Assembly: GCA_038087015.1 (NCBI GenBank)
Contig: JASBNA010000036.1
Location: 248,001-312,000, forward strand
Direction: 5' to 3'
From: Cerrena zonata
Lineage: Eukaryota > Basidiomycota > Agaricomycetes > Polyporales > Cerrenaceae
Length of the DNA: 64,000 bases
A program made the translations under genes and the position numbers. Numbering within the stretch: the first letter of the stretch is position 1; each line of letters begins with the position of its first letter. Positions 29,194 to 40,800 of the stretch are shown here, one piece after another. The notes under the pieces are model-generated. The model saw only the letters and a list, made by a program, of their open reading frames with translations, had not been told where the DNA came from and searched no databases.

Positions 29194-32100
29194 ATGGCAA
29201 CCGCCTTCTATCCTAGTCCTAATACAATGGCCATCTCAGGATTTGTCCCAGAACCCACAGCAGCTCAGACTCCTCAGCCAGAAGAGCAATACATCTCCAC
29301 CTTTTTCTGCCGTGCGCTGTACGATTACCAGACAAACGACACTTCCTCGCTTTCCTTCCACAAGAACGATATCATCGAAGTCTTGACCAGACTAGAGTCC
29401 GGCTGGTGGGATGGGCTCTTGGGTGACGAACGGGGTTGGTTTCCGTCAAACTATGTCGCCGTCATATCCGACCAGGAGGCAGAGGCCGCTTTCTCTTCGT
29501 CAGAACCCTCGGCAACTCAGTCCGCAGTTGCGTCCTCCTCCACCGCTGTCGACAATGATCCCGTTGTGGACATGGCTCTCACTATGTCGAGGTCATTATC
29601 GGGCTCAAGTAGAGATGACGACTGGCTGGAGAGCGATTTAGACTATCAGGCACCGGCGACACAACAATCGCAGCAACAACAAGCACCACAGCCCCAGCCG
29701 ACTCGGACTCAGACAACTCAGACAAATGGGCACACGAACGGACACAGCGATTTCTGGGTGCCGCAAGTATCTCAGGATGGTCGAGTAAGCACACACTAAC
29801 CTCGTTGCACTTCTCATGCTGAACTATGACAGATATTTTACGTGAATACACAAACCGGGCAACACTCACAAGATCTTCCACAAGAAGTAGAACCCGATGG
29901 GGATCTGGCTGCACTATCGCCGTCGGCAACTCGACCCGTTAATACTGCAGTGGTGCTAGCTGAGGCGTTGGGTCAGGCTGTTACTGAAGATTCGAATTCA
30001 AATGGTGCTGCTGGATTTGGCGTTCCTAGACGATCGAGGACACCTGAACCATGGTCGCGACGACTAGCAGATGACGGACTTTCATACTATTATCAGAATA
30101 AGCAGACTGGCCAGGTCTCGTGGACCCTTCCAGACTCGAATGACCCACCCGCCTATGAGCAGACACAAAGCAGTTCATCCACAATGGCATCATCGCTCAC
30201 GACGCAACGTTTACGCTCCGGCTCAACTGCCTCCCAGACGCACAAGAGAAGTGCTAGTGTCTATTCCGACGACTCGGACGTCCAACCCATGCCTGGCGGA
30301 CGGAACCGGACAGAATCTTCTGCAGCTACTAGTAGAACTGCGGTAACGGGGCCCATTGCCCGACCACCCATCCCTCGACCGTCCGGAGAGCGATTGGCTT
30401 TGACAGATGCAGAGGAGATCGCCAAGTCGGTGCAAACTGCACTTTTCCCGGCGCCTCCGGAGTCCCCTATGGAATTGGCACAACATGTACGCGATGCAGT
30501 GACGACAGTGACCGATTTTTTGCAAGCTACTGGACCTTCGCGACGCCCGGAACAGGCAAAAGAGATCGATAGCCGCGTGCTGGACGTTGTGGCGGCTGTC
30601 CGAAATCTTCTCTATGTTACTGCTACCCCAACCGGCCATGTCCCGAGTCACTTATACCCACGCGGACCAGAATCGAGGTCGTCAACAGGACTTCAAACCC
30701 ATCTGAAAGCTGCCCATCGCAAGGTTGCCGGTACCCTGTCGAAACTTGTTCTCTCGGCTCTTGCGTTACAATACGATCCGACCCAAGCTGTCGGCGACAA
30801 ACCCAATCGGATGGAAGGTGATGCAAAGGAACTTGAGCGTTCCGTCGTTCAATTTGTTGCGGAGGTGCAAAAGTATCAGGAACAGTATGCGTCTCCGAAT
30901 GGGGCGAAGCGCTTGCTGGGTGTATATGGGACGGAGAACATTGGTCTGGCTCTTCCTGGGGCAGGCAATGCGGCAAGTTGGAAGGGATTCGGCTATGTTG
31001 CTACTACCCCTGGCTCTGATCCCCCGGCTAGATCACTGCAAAGTGAGGTTATCACCGAGTCGAGAACGTTCTTGAACGCCCTCAATAGCCGGCTGAACGA
31101 GTTGGTGGAGATTTCACATAACAACACTGGTATGTGATGCTGATTCGGTTCATTCGTTGATGGTTGCTGAATGTTGTGATTCATGTAGAACACTTGCAAG
31201 CTGAAGGACAGAGTATTATTGCTTATCTTTCGGCACTGCTAGCCTTCATCAATGAAGTGAACGTTGCGCAACATGTCGATATCGACGGCCTTCGTGCTGA
31301 ATCTGGTGCCACTGCTTCGTATTCTCGTTACATTCAAACTGTGGACAGGGCACGCTTCCTCCTTCGAAAACTCGAACTCTCTACTCAAGCTCTATATGAC
31401 GATTCCGCATCATTGTTCATGACCATCCAACAAACGCATGTTCCGGAACCGTATTACGACCTCTTGCATGTCGATCGTTCAGTCCAGCACCACCAGATTG
31501 AGAACTTGGTCAGTGTTATCTCAAGTAACCTCGCAGTTACCATCGACGTTATGGATGGGCTTTTCACTGTTGGACGTGAGCAAGCAAACATCGGTCAAGC
31601 AGCGTATCACGAGTCTATCAAATGGCGACAATCACGTCTCAGTATATGGGACGGTAATATCGATCCATTCATGCAAACACCATTACCGCCGACTCAGGAG
31701 GAAGACGTAGTGGACTTGGCTGATGCGTTTGCAAGACCTGGGGTGCGGAGTAAACCTTCCCTCAGTAATGCTTCTGCCGGTTCTACTACGCTCTATGAGA
31801 ATGGTACTCGCTCAGACCTCTCCCTCAACATGTCGGAACGCTCGCGGTCGGAAGATCCCAACGAACCCATCACTCCCACTTGGCCACACCAAGACGCTGC
31901 AGGGACCGAGTACGTACGTACGTACAGGGTCATCTCCTGAAGAAGATGAACTTCCTCTTGAAGAACCGTCAAGTCCTCTCTTCGACGACTTTGATGATGA
32001 AGGACGTAAGTTTTTTCCTTCCTTTGTTCCCTGGAACATGCATCTCAATCTTTTCTTGACTTTTTTGAAGCTTCGGTGAAGGCGCATCCCCGAGCAGCCC

Positions 32101-33897
32101 ATAAGCTCATGAAGCTTCTCGGTGCCGAGGCTCCACAACATTATCTCGCGAAATTAACTGCAGAGGCCAAACCATGGTATCTCCGACCGAATTATGATCA
32201 ATCTGAGATTTTGATCGACCCCGATGGCGCTGTTCGAGCGGGAACGACGACAGCCCTGGTCGAAAGGTTGACGGCGCACGAGCATGGTGGTAAGTGTGCC
32301 TCAATTATTCTCCCTCTTACCTCATTACTTTATTGTTTAATTATCGCCCCTATCTCTTGGATCTGGACTAAAAACCCCTTGGTTTATTGATTCGCTGATG
32401 TTAATTTTGATTTCTAGATCCTACGTTCATTAAGAATTTCTTGATGACGTTCAGGTCGTTTATGACTTTACAAGATCTATTCGACCTGCTGGTTACTCGG
32501 TTCTGGATACAACCTCCACCGAATCTCAATCCTACTGAGCTAGCGGACTGGAAAAAGTTGAAACAGCATGTCATCAGGATGCGGTACGTCTAAGTTTGAT
32601 CTTGTTCCTGAAACGTATCTAATTGTGCCTATTCGCGCTGATTAGGGTGCTCAATACGTTCAAGACCATGGTCACTGACGAGGAGATGCTGGAAAAGGAT
32701 GATCTTTGGATTCTGGACAAGCTGAAGGAGTTTGCTTCGGATCCCGAAGTGGTGTCTGCTCCAGCAGCGAAACAACTGCTGATCCTCATTGAACGTGCTG
32801 TGAGTTTAGAGTTTCCGTCATACTGAGTTGCGAAAACTGAATCATGGTGGCAATAGGGTGGTGATGGTCCTATCAAAACCACACAAATGAACCTCCCATC
32901 TCCACCGCCGCCACCGATCCTTCCCAAATCGTCGAAGAAGTTGAAACTGCTCGACATCGACCCGACAGAACTTGGGAGGCAGCTGACGCTTATGGAAGCT
33001 ACCTTGTACAAGAGAATTCGACCCATGGAATGCCTCATGCGTTCTCGTGAATCGAAGCCAGGGAAGCTCCAGGATAACATTACTTCCATTATCCAGCTCA
33101 GCAACAGGGTAGGCACCAGGTCACTATTTTCTGCTTGGTCTTGTTTGCTCATCCAGGTTCTAGATTGCGAACTGGGTGGCAGATTCTATTCTTGAGCGAG
33201 AAGACTCTCGGAAACGAGCTATCATTGTGAAACACTTCATCAATGTAGCCGATGTAAGTTCATCTTAAGGTGATATCATGATGTAACCTGACCAGTCTTT
33301 GTTCCTAGCGGTGCCGAGGGTTGCAAAACTATTCGACTATGGTTGCGATTATCTCTGGTTTGAACACTCCTCCCATTCGACGTCTAAAACGAACGTGGGA
33401 ACAAGTAAACGCAAAGCTCATGACGCAATTGTCAAATTGCGAATCGACCATCGATACCAACAAGAACTTCGCAAACTACCGACAAACACTAGCCAGTATA
33501 TCACCCCCTGCTGTCCCTTTTATCGGTAAGTTCCCTTCCTACTCGTCGAACCTTAACTTTACCTTGACATGATACGTGATGCGTTATAGGTGTATACCTT
33601 ACTACCCTTACCTTCATTAACGATGGTGCGGAAGATAAACTTGCGGGTCAGATGATAAACTTCCGAAAACGCCAGAAGGCAGCCGAGGTCATCCAGGATA
33701 TCAAGCGTTGGCAGTCCATGCCCTTCAGCCTTACCAGCGTCGGCACCATCCTCTCTTTCCTCGAGGATTCCTTCAACAAGTACGTCGATGGTGTCGATTA
33801 TGGTGACCAATTCTGGAACCTCAGTCTGGAGAGGGAACCGAGAGAAAGGGAAGATGAGAAGATGGCCCGTTTGCTGCAGGAAAGTGGTTTCCTGTAG
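29194..33897 (+). CDS. CDC25: Ras guanine-nucleotide exchange factor, SH3-WW-RasGEF_N-RasGEF (Cdc25/Ste6 type)
   Basis: Loads Ras with GTP upstream of cAMP/PKA or mating signalling. N-terminal SH3: CRALYDYQTNDTSSLSFHK, then GWWDGLLGDERGWFPSNYV. A WW domain follows: PWSRRLADDGLSYYYQNKQT, QVSWTLP. Next comes a long helical middle. RasGEF_N: DPTFIKNFLMTFRSFMTLQD. Catalytic RasGEF: DPTELGRQLTLMEATLYKRI, then VADSILEREDSRKRAIIVKH, NYSTMVAIISGLNTPPIRRL, TFINDGAED, INFRKRQKAAEVIQDIKRW, ending LLQESGFL. At least nine introns. Anomaly: the frame breaks at a (GTAC)4 run (31910-31925). The upstream frame meets TGA at 31938, while the true continuation (SSPEEDELPLEEPSSPLF) is in the +1 frame. Either one repeat unit is extra, or a 124-nt intron (31804-31927) removes the tract. 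Coordinates assume one of these holds. Confidence 0.9.
31910..31925 (+). repeat. (GTAC)4 microsatellite inside the Ras exchange factor
   Basis: Four perfect GTAC units directly before AGGGTCATC. The codons before it are in frame 0 and those after it in frame +1, so removing one unit would restore the frame. GTACGT also looks like a splice donor and the tract ends in CAG, so it mimics both ends of an intron only 14-18 nt long. Confidence 0.9.
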
Positions 33898-34604
33898 ACC
33901 CACTCCCATTTCATCACCATCTGACCTCTACAATATGGTGCACCGTTCCCGACCATATTTTTGTCCTGACAGTTCTAACTTGGGTTGTATTCGCTATCGA
34001 TTTATCCCTCCCTACCCCCTTACACACCTGGTACCGGTACCAATCCCCCACCCCCTCTTCTTGTCGCGGTTTGCTCGGACTGCCTAATCACGATACCTGG
34101 ATCATTTGTTGCTATCTATTTTTGTATCCTCCGTCATCCATCCCATAGCTTAGCTTGACTTATGCTGTACAATGTATATATGCCCCCTCTATGTCGGTTT
34201 CCCGTGCAAATGCAAAAATACAGAAGGTCTTTTTAATACGAACTTTCTATATGGTAGCGTTATTAGCTACTGCCTGGTGTTGCTGTCTATCTGTTTAGCA
34301 GGGCTCTCGAATTCCATGCAATGTACGCTTAGACATCCTTGCGGGTGGACTCTAAGAAAAGTCAGACAGTCAGAAGAGCGAGGTGCTGAGGTACGATAAT
34401 TCAACGCCATGACTAAATGTCTACCATTACAATACCTAGCGACGTCGACACAAACGAAGCAGCCACTCTTACCCACTGGCATATTGGGCTCAGCTACAGC
34501 CTTTACCCAAGATAAAGACAATCGTTCACCCTGCAATACATAGTGTGATAATATGTATACGTATCGTTACAAACAAATCAATGCGCTTTATATGATGTTA
34601 TGCA
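33898..34604. other. Convergent 3' region RasGEF / POL12
   Basis: About 700 bp between convergent stops, C/T-rich near 34000-34070, with a small GGTACCGGTACC palindrome at 34030-34041. Presumed 3' UTRs; open frames here carry no recognisable sequence. Confidence 0.5.
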
Positions 34605-36845
34605 TCACGCATCCAACTTCGAGATCTCCGCTTGTACTTTGGTATCACTTGGCGAAGGGCTACTCGTGCAGTTGAGAGTTACGTAGGTCCCTTTCGTAGC
34701 AAACGAAGGATTTACAGCCACTGTTCCTTCGAGTACCTGATGTGTCTAATTTAATTAAAGCTGTGGATTTTGATGACAATATTTCATACCTTCGTAAATT
34801 GTCGTAGCCGACTGGGTACGATCAATACATCTGGTTGATGAGAGATGGCTAAGAAGTCTGAATGTGTGACATCTAGGTTGACTTCATGCGCCAGGTCGGT
34901 AGGAGTTGGGAACAATGGGTATAAACTGAGACCAAGAAATTAGTTGATAGAACGACTGGCAATAGAGTAGAGCATAGGATAACTTACCTTCGTTGTTGGA
35001 GAATATGCCGACAAAGGTTCGCCATCGGGTCAACTGGAATTTCCACACCTTCAGGTCCTACCGACTCGACTTCGGCAGCTCGTTTTACGAATTCTTCTTT
35101 TCGAAGATGGAACAAGTACGTCCATGCTCGTGACAGCAAACGAGATATTATTCAGTGTGAAACGACAGGGATTAGGTAGGAGCAGGATTCGCTATAAGGA
35201 GTTGATTTCATATACGGATATAAATTGCTAGAAGCAAAACGTACTGGGTCATTGAAGAGATCTGAAGTGAACTGCGGTTGTGGAAAGACAGCATGTTCAC
35301 TCAGTACATCTCGTACGCTAGGTACGATTAATACTAATGCGCCAGGGTTGGAGTCTAGGTACGCTTGTAATGGCTCAGTAAATGTTTGTTGGAAAATCGT
35401 CAGCGGGGGAGAGTCGATATCGCCTTGCCGTAGACTAGGGTGATTAGTATCTAGAAACGGACCCAGCTGTTGTCGTTTCGTCAGAGGGGAAGACGTTAAG
35501 AGGGGTTTTGGAAAATACTACCAGTATCACGACTTGGGGTTTATCGGTGTTGAGCTTTTTGACAATTGCACGCCACGGTTTGAACTGAAGGTCTGCATCG
35601 GTAGTGAAAGGTCCACAAACCGCGTGGACTGTGAAGTTCTCTGACTTTGTTGGAGCGGCTGGTCCCAACGTAGGTAAGGGAGGTAACTGTTCTTAGCACA
35701 TTAGCTCTCGTTTCCTTTTACTTACGGAAACCTTGAATATAGCTGACCGAAAGTATTTCGGTGACGTAGAACCAGCCACCGCCACCGTTCTTCCCCCGAA
35801 GAGCGACAATGGCACCAGGAAAGAGGCCTAATCCACCGACTCCTCGGACGGCCTGTCGTATCTGGACACCAGGATCAAATTTAAGAGGAACACGGACACC
35901 AGAGCCAGTAGTTCGTGAGGATTCGAGGGTGAGGGAGGCTTCGTTAAGTTTCGCGGATTCGGCAGAGGCTGATTCACTATCCATGGTTATTCGTCCAATT
36001 ACCACGACTTCTTCCTATGAGACAGAATATCAGAATACCTTTCACTTAAGAAAATAGATAGAAACAACTTCTGTTGCGCCTGAAGGATCGCTGAATTCTG
36101 GAATGTTGTAGTGTTCTTTTACTACTTGTGCCATATCTTCGATCTGATCATCCAGAACTAAGAGTGGGGTTTATTAAATCTTCATTATATGTTCAAGACT
36201 ACGATGTTACCTTCACTCCGTTCTGATATTTTCTCGTACATATACCGGTCTATTTGTAACATGTCAATCGATAAGAGTGATATAGGTGTAATCATAAACG
36301 TTTGCACTTACACGATCTGGGTTGCTCGGGCGAGCTATCATCACTCAAATGGGAGAATTGCACAGCACTACTTGAGTACGCTGACCTGCTAGATTCCCCC
36401 ACTGATGGCGATGGCACACCAATTGTCTGTGGTTCGGGTTTGGGCTGTGTAGAAAGCCCCAGCCGACTCAACAGATTAGCATTTCCTCCCGACCTCATAA
36501 GTCCGTTGAGATTGCGTGTCGGCAGCGTTGGTTTGTTGTTTCTGGCTGCCTGTTGTTTCTTTTGCACTTCTTTCTGAAGTTTCTGTTTGATCTCGTTTAC
36601 GGTGCTGTGTGTAACTTGACGGGCTCCTCCACGTCCGTAAGTGATGGCTTCCCATGTGTAGAACAGATTTTCTCCGTCAGTGTTGTACATCTGACATAGT
36701 TGAACACCTGATAGGAAGATGAATGAAGTTGAGTATGTGTAATTCTAGTTTGGTACGCACATTCTTCCAAGATGTCATCCCCAAGATATGAGCCAAAGTT
36801 GGAGCGCAGTTGTTTTTTGACCGCTTCTGAGTTGAACGAGGCCAT
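34605..36845 (-). CDS. POL12: DNA polymerase alpha-primase subunit B
   Basis: Non-catalytic B subunit that tethers polymerase alpha-primase for initiation of DNA replication in the nucleus. About 600 residues after splicing seven or more introns. The N-terminal globular region starts MASFNSEAVKKQLRSNFG, followed by a Pro/Ser linker with PTLPTRNLNGLMRSGG. Conserved pieces are YMYEKISERSEVLDDQI (joined across an intron), EEVVVIGRITMDSES, SGVRVPLKFDP, GLGLFPGAIVALRGKN (OB-fold), HAVCGPFTTDADLQFKPW, PQVVILVGPFLDTNHP (phosphoesterase-like core), TEPLQAYL, VLIVPSVRDVLSEHAVFPQP and a terminal beta piece KGTYVTLNCTSSPSPSD ending ISKLDA. ATG 36845 is the only good start. Two ACGCGT boxes lie 78 and 114 bp upstream. 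Confidence 0.93.
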
Positions 36846-37896
36846 TTAATAAGATGTTATATGAAGATGGTTTTAGGCAGCACAAGAAGTTGTATAATCC
36901 TGACTGTCGACTGTGCTAGTGGACGCGTCCGAAAGGTCGCGTTAGCGCGTTGTATTGCACGCGTCGAGTCACAGTCACAGTCACGATCACAACCATTGGA
37001 GGATTACAAATTGAAATTCAGACCTCATCTTCGTCAATATCGCCCAGTTGCAATATTTTTCAAGAATTTGGCGGTAACTCTCCGCCTTTCTTGTTCTTTG
37101 TATGCATACTGAACTTCAGCTTTGGCTTACAAGGCACAAGTAATGATTCGGCGGTCATCTGCCCATGCAATTATAAGTACTCCGTACTTATCGGATATTC
37201 GACTGCTGATTAAAACATCCCAGCTCCTTGCAAGTACCGAGCTAATGGGGATAAAAACCTCACAACACCCGCAAGAGTATAGCTTAATTTAATGCTCATG
37301 TGTCAAGGGGCCGTCTAACCTTCAAACCATTGATTCATCTTTGGTGGACTCGACACCGACGGCCAGTAAAGCCTTTACGCAGTAGAGCACCCTAGCCCTT
37401 TTATGTCATCTACCGATCAGGATATACTTCTGTCAAGGATGAAAGACGTGCCTCGTGGGGAATGCCATCGATAACATTCACACGACGCCCACTACTTTTA
37501 TTCGCTTAGTATCTTGTCGATTCAGGAACATCATAGCCTGAAAATGTGGGCCAACTTCGAGTCGTCGACTCGACGCAGCTCTTGACGCTACTCACTCCCT
37601 GGTTCCTATCACTTTCACTAGGTATTGTTGAAGGCAATCAAACGATCTCTTGATTTCCACGCACAGCATTTGAATAAACTTGATTGCTTTGATCTAATTC
37701 AAACAAAGCATTTCCCCCTCGCGTTGATCCATCAAGGTTCCGATGAGTGGGTTGACATGATGCCGCATCTTAGACTATTCTATTTTACTCTACATGCCCT
37801 GCCGCTCACTGCCAGTGCATATAAAGAAATCGTGATGGGCACCTCGCATGCCAATCACACAAACTGCTTCCGCTTTCCCTCGACTGTAACACACAG
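36846..37896. other. Divergent intergenic, POL12 / EF-hand gene
   Basis: About 1 kb containing the POL12 promoter (see the MCB entry) and the promoter of the gene at 37897. The open frame 37625-38038 overlaps the start of that gene in another frame and is not supported. Confidence 0.5.
36923..36964 (-). promoter_or_regulatory. Two MluI cell-cycle boxes (ACGCGT) in the POL12 promoter
   Basis: Perfect ACGCGT at 36923-36928 and 36959-36964, with GCGTTAGCGCG between them. In yeasts MBF (Mbp1/Swi6 or Res1/Cdc10) binds this hexamer to switch on replication genes at G1/S, and POL12 is a known target class. Position and doubling fit a functional element. Confidence 0.75.
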
Positions 37897-40800
37897 ATGC
37901 CTACGGTATCAAAGAGATTTAGTTTCAAAAGCCTCAAGCGACGGTTTACCAGCGACAACAACAATGCATCTGAACGATCTGAGAAGACCCCCTCACCGTC
38001 GCGATTGGGACGAAGCGAAACTCTCCCTCCTGATCTAGAGATGGGATATAACATGGTTGGTGGGACTAAGCAACTAACGTCGGAGCCTTCGAATGGCTCG
38101 AGTTCTACAGAGGAGCATCCCTACATCTCAAATGGCACAGGAGGTCGATCGTTGACTATTCAAAAGGAATTAATCCCTCCCTTACCCACACCTCCTGCAA
38201 CCATTGGCATGCCTTCGCCTCAGCTCTATGCTTCCCCTGAAGCGAGTCCTACTCCCTTCGACCCGATCGTAAACCTAGCAGTTAGTGGAGTCATGGAAAA
38301 GATATACGAAGGGCCCAAATCATCCAAAGCAGAGAAACTGCTGAACAAAGTCGGTAAGTGATAATGGGGTTCGTCTGTGTGCATCAGCTCTGACTTGTGC
38401 CACTTAGACGATTTGGCAACCGCTACACAAGACCCGAATGGACTTGTGGTAGCTGTAATACAGCCCGTTAAATCCCTACTCGAGTCGTCTGGTGCGATGA
38501 AAGCCATCGAGGAAGGAATCAATACCTTCATGGAGGATATTCCTTGGCTTATGAAGGGGCTGGATGAGATAGCAAGAATCCATCCTGTCGTCACTGGTAA
38601 GTGGCTTTGATAGTAACTTCGCTGGACGTCCTCAAACATCCGAATAGTTGCCGTACTTGCTTTCAAGACAGTCTACAAGATGGAGATGACCCGGCGAGAG
38701 AATGACAGACGTATTCAAGCCCTCTACGTTGAGATGAAGGATATGATGGCGGTTCTCATCCAGTCAGTCAATAATGTATATATTCTTCCTTCGACCACTG
38801 TACTGAAGCGGACTGTATATTTTCAGACTTAGAGACGTCCATGATAGGAATGACGTCGGTCCTGATGGTAGGACCATCGAAGCCAGATTACAAAGTCTCG
38901 TAGGGAAGACCGCCACTGACATCAAAGAATGTGCCAATGCATGCGACACATACTCGAAGAAACGGCTCCTCGTCAAGATCCTCAGGGGTCAAACTTGGGA
39001 GACAAAACTCGTTGGGTTTGCGGGGGTGTTTACTCAACGTCGAGTGCAGTTTGAGCAGGCCTTGACAATGCATACGGCTAGGGTCGTCGATGCTATCCAC
39101 GAGGATGTTCATCACATGAAACAGGCAATGGATGCCGCGAATGCAAAGTTTGTTGATTTATGTTCTCTGCTCATTTAAACTTCGACTAATACGATGTTTA
39201 GGCTGCAGATGATCTTCGATACGCTTATACCCCAGGATCTTGCTACTTTGAAACAGAAGGTCAAAGCCAAGGGCGACATAAACGTCCTCATGAGCAGCAG
39301 CACCGCGCTCAAAGAGCTCAACGAAGACGAGAACAAACTGGCATCCCATCAGGGGAACGAGCGCAGCACTAAGCGATCTGAATTTACTGTTGAGGATTTA
39401 AAGGTGGAATTACGTATCGACTTCGATGCGTCGTTGAAGGGCAACTTCGAGGCTTTCGAGGGGAAGTTCAACCTTTACCACAGACAGTTGAAGGACGATC
39501 TTTCGAGAGCTATTGACGAGGCCAATAACCGAGTAATCAGTGCCGTTAGGGAAGGTCCTCACGATAAGATCAAGAATGAGGTTTGTTTTGTTTTGTGTCT
39601 TGTTTGGCGTCTCTGACATTTCGTTTCTGAAGGAACTCAAAACGATTTGGAAAGAGATGGTAAGTCAACCGTAATCATACGCGGTACTATACCTGATATA
39701 TATATAAGGGATGGCGTCGAAACGTTAAAGCTCGTCTGTTCGTGATGACTTTGCGAGATCACTTCCGCGAAAAAGTCCAAGAAATAAAACTCGATGCCGC
39801 TGCTGGAGCTTCCAAAGAACAACTCCGGACTGACGATTGGGCTCTCGACTATATCTCAGTTACTTGGCTGCAACCCATCATGGAGGCATTCGATGATGAT
39901 GGTTCTGGATATATCACCATTGCCGAACTGAATCAGTTTACGGATTCTATGCCGAAGGATTTGGGATGGAGGTATGTCCGTCTCAGTTTCTTGATTGGCG
40001 GAAAATCCAATAACGTTATGTATAGTCTGCAGCACTGGATAGCGTACTGGGCTGTCGGTGAGTATTTTGTTCCTATCTACGTATCAAATCCGATATTGAC
40101 TGACAATGGAAAAGGCTGGCAATATGCAGTCACGCAATACATCGAGAAGATCAAACGCATCATTAGCATGATGAATGCCTTGCGTACACGTATCCTCCCC
40201 GAAAACCGCCTCAGGGCAGAGTATTACTTGGACAAAGTCTCGTCGACTTTGGTCAATCTGTCTGCAGGTTTTGTCCCATCGAGTCTCTCGGAGAATTTGC
40301 AATTCAAATTCCAGCCATTCATCGAGTATGAGGAAGCTCGTATCAAACAAAATCTGCAAGACATTCGATATGACTTTGACGCAAAGGACCCTGTGTATAT
40401 TGTGGCAGGTCCTGGAAGAATTGAGAAAGTGAGTGATTCGTTTCTCTTGTCTTCTGCTTTATTTCTCATTTCTCTCGTGATAGTACGTCTTGCCTCTCAT
40501 TTATTTACTTCTTGAGCGAGACTTGAAGATCTTCCGGGTGGCACAACATAAGTACTTGGATGATGATGAACTTTGGGACTCTGCCGACACTTTGCTATGG
40601 GTATTCGACACGATTACCCTCCGTACTAACGACCTCAAAGGTACAGTTTGACTTTCCAAGCTATAACTATTTATTCACCTATCATTAGACTTGTACGAGC
40701 AACAAAAAGAGGATGCTCAGGCTCGATTCAAAGTAGTTGCATGCGGATTAGTAAGCTTGTTAACCCACATCATTTATCATACAGGTGGACTTATTCATAG

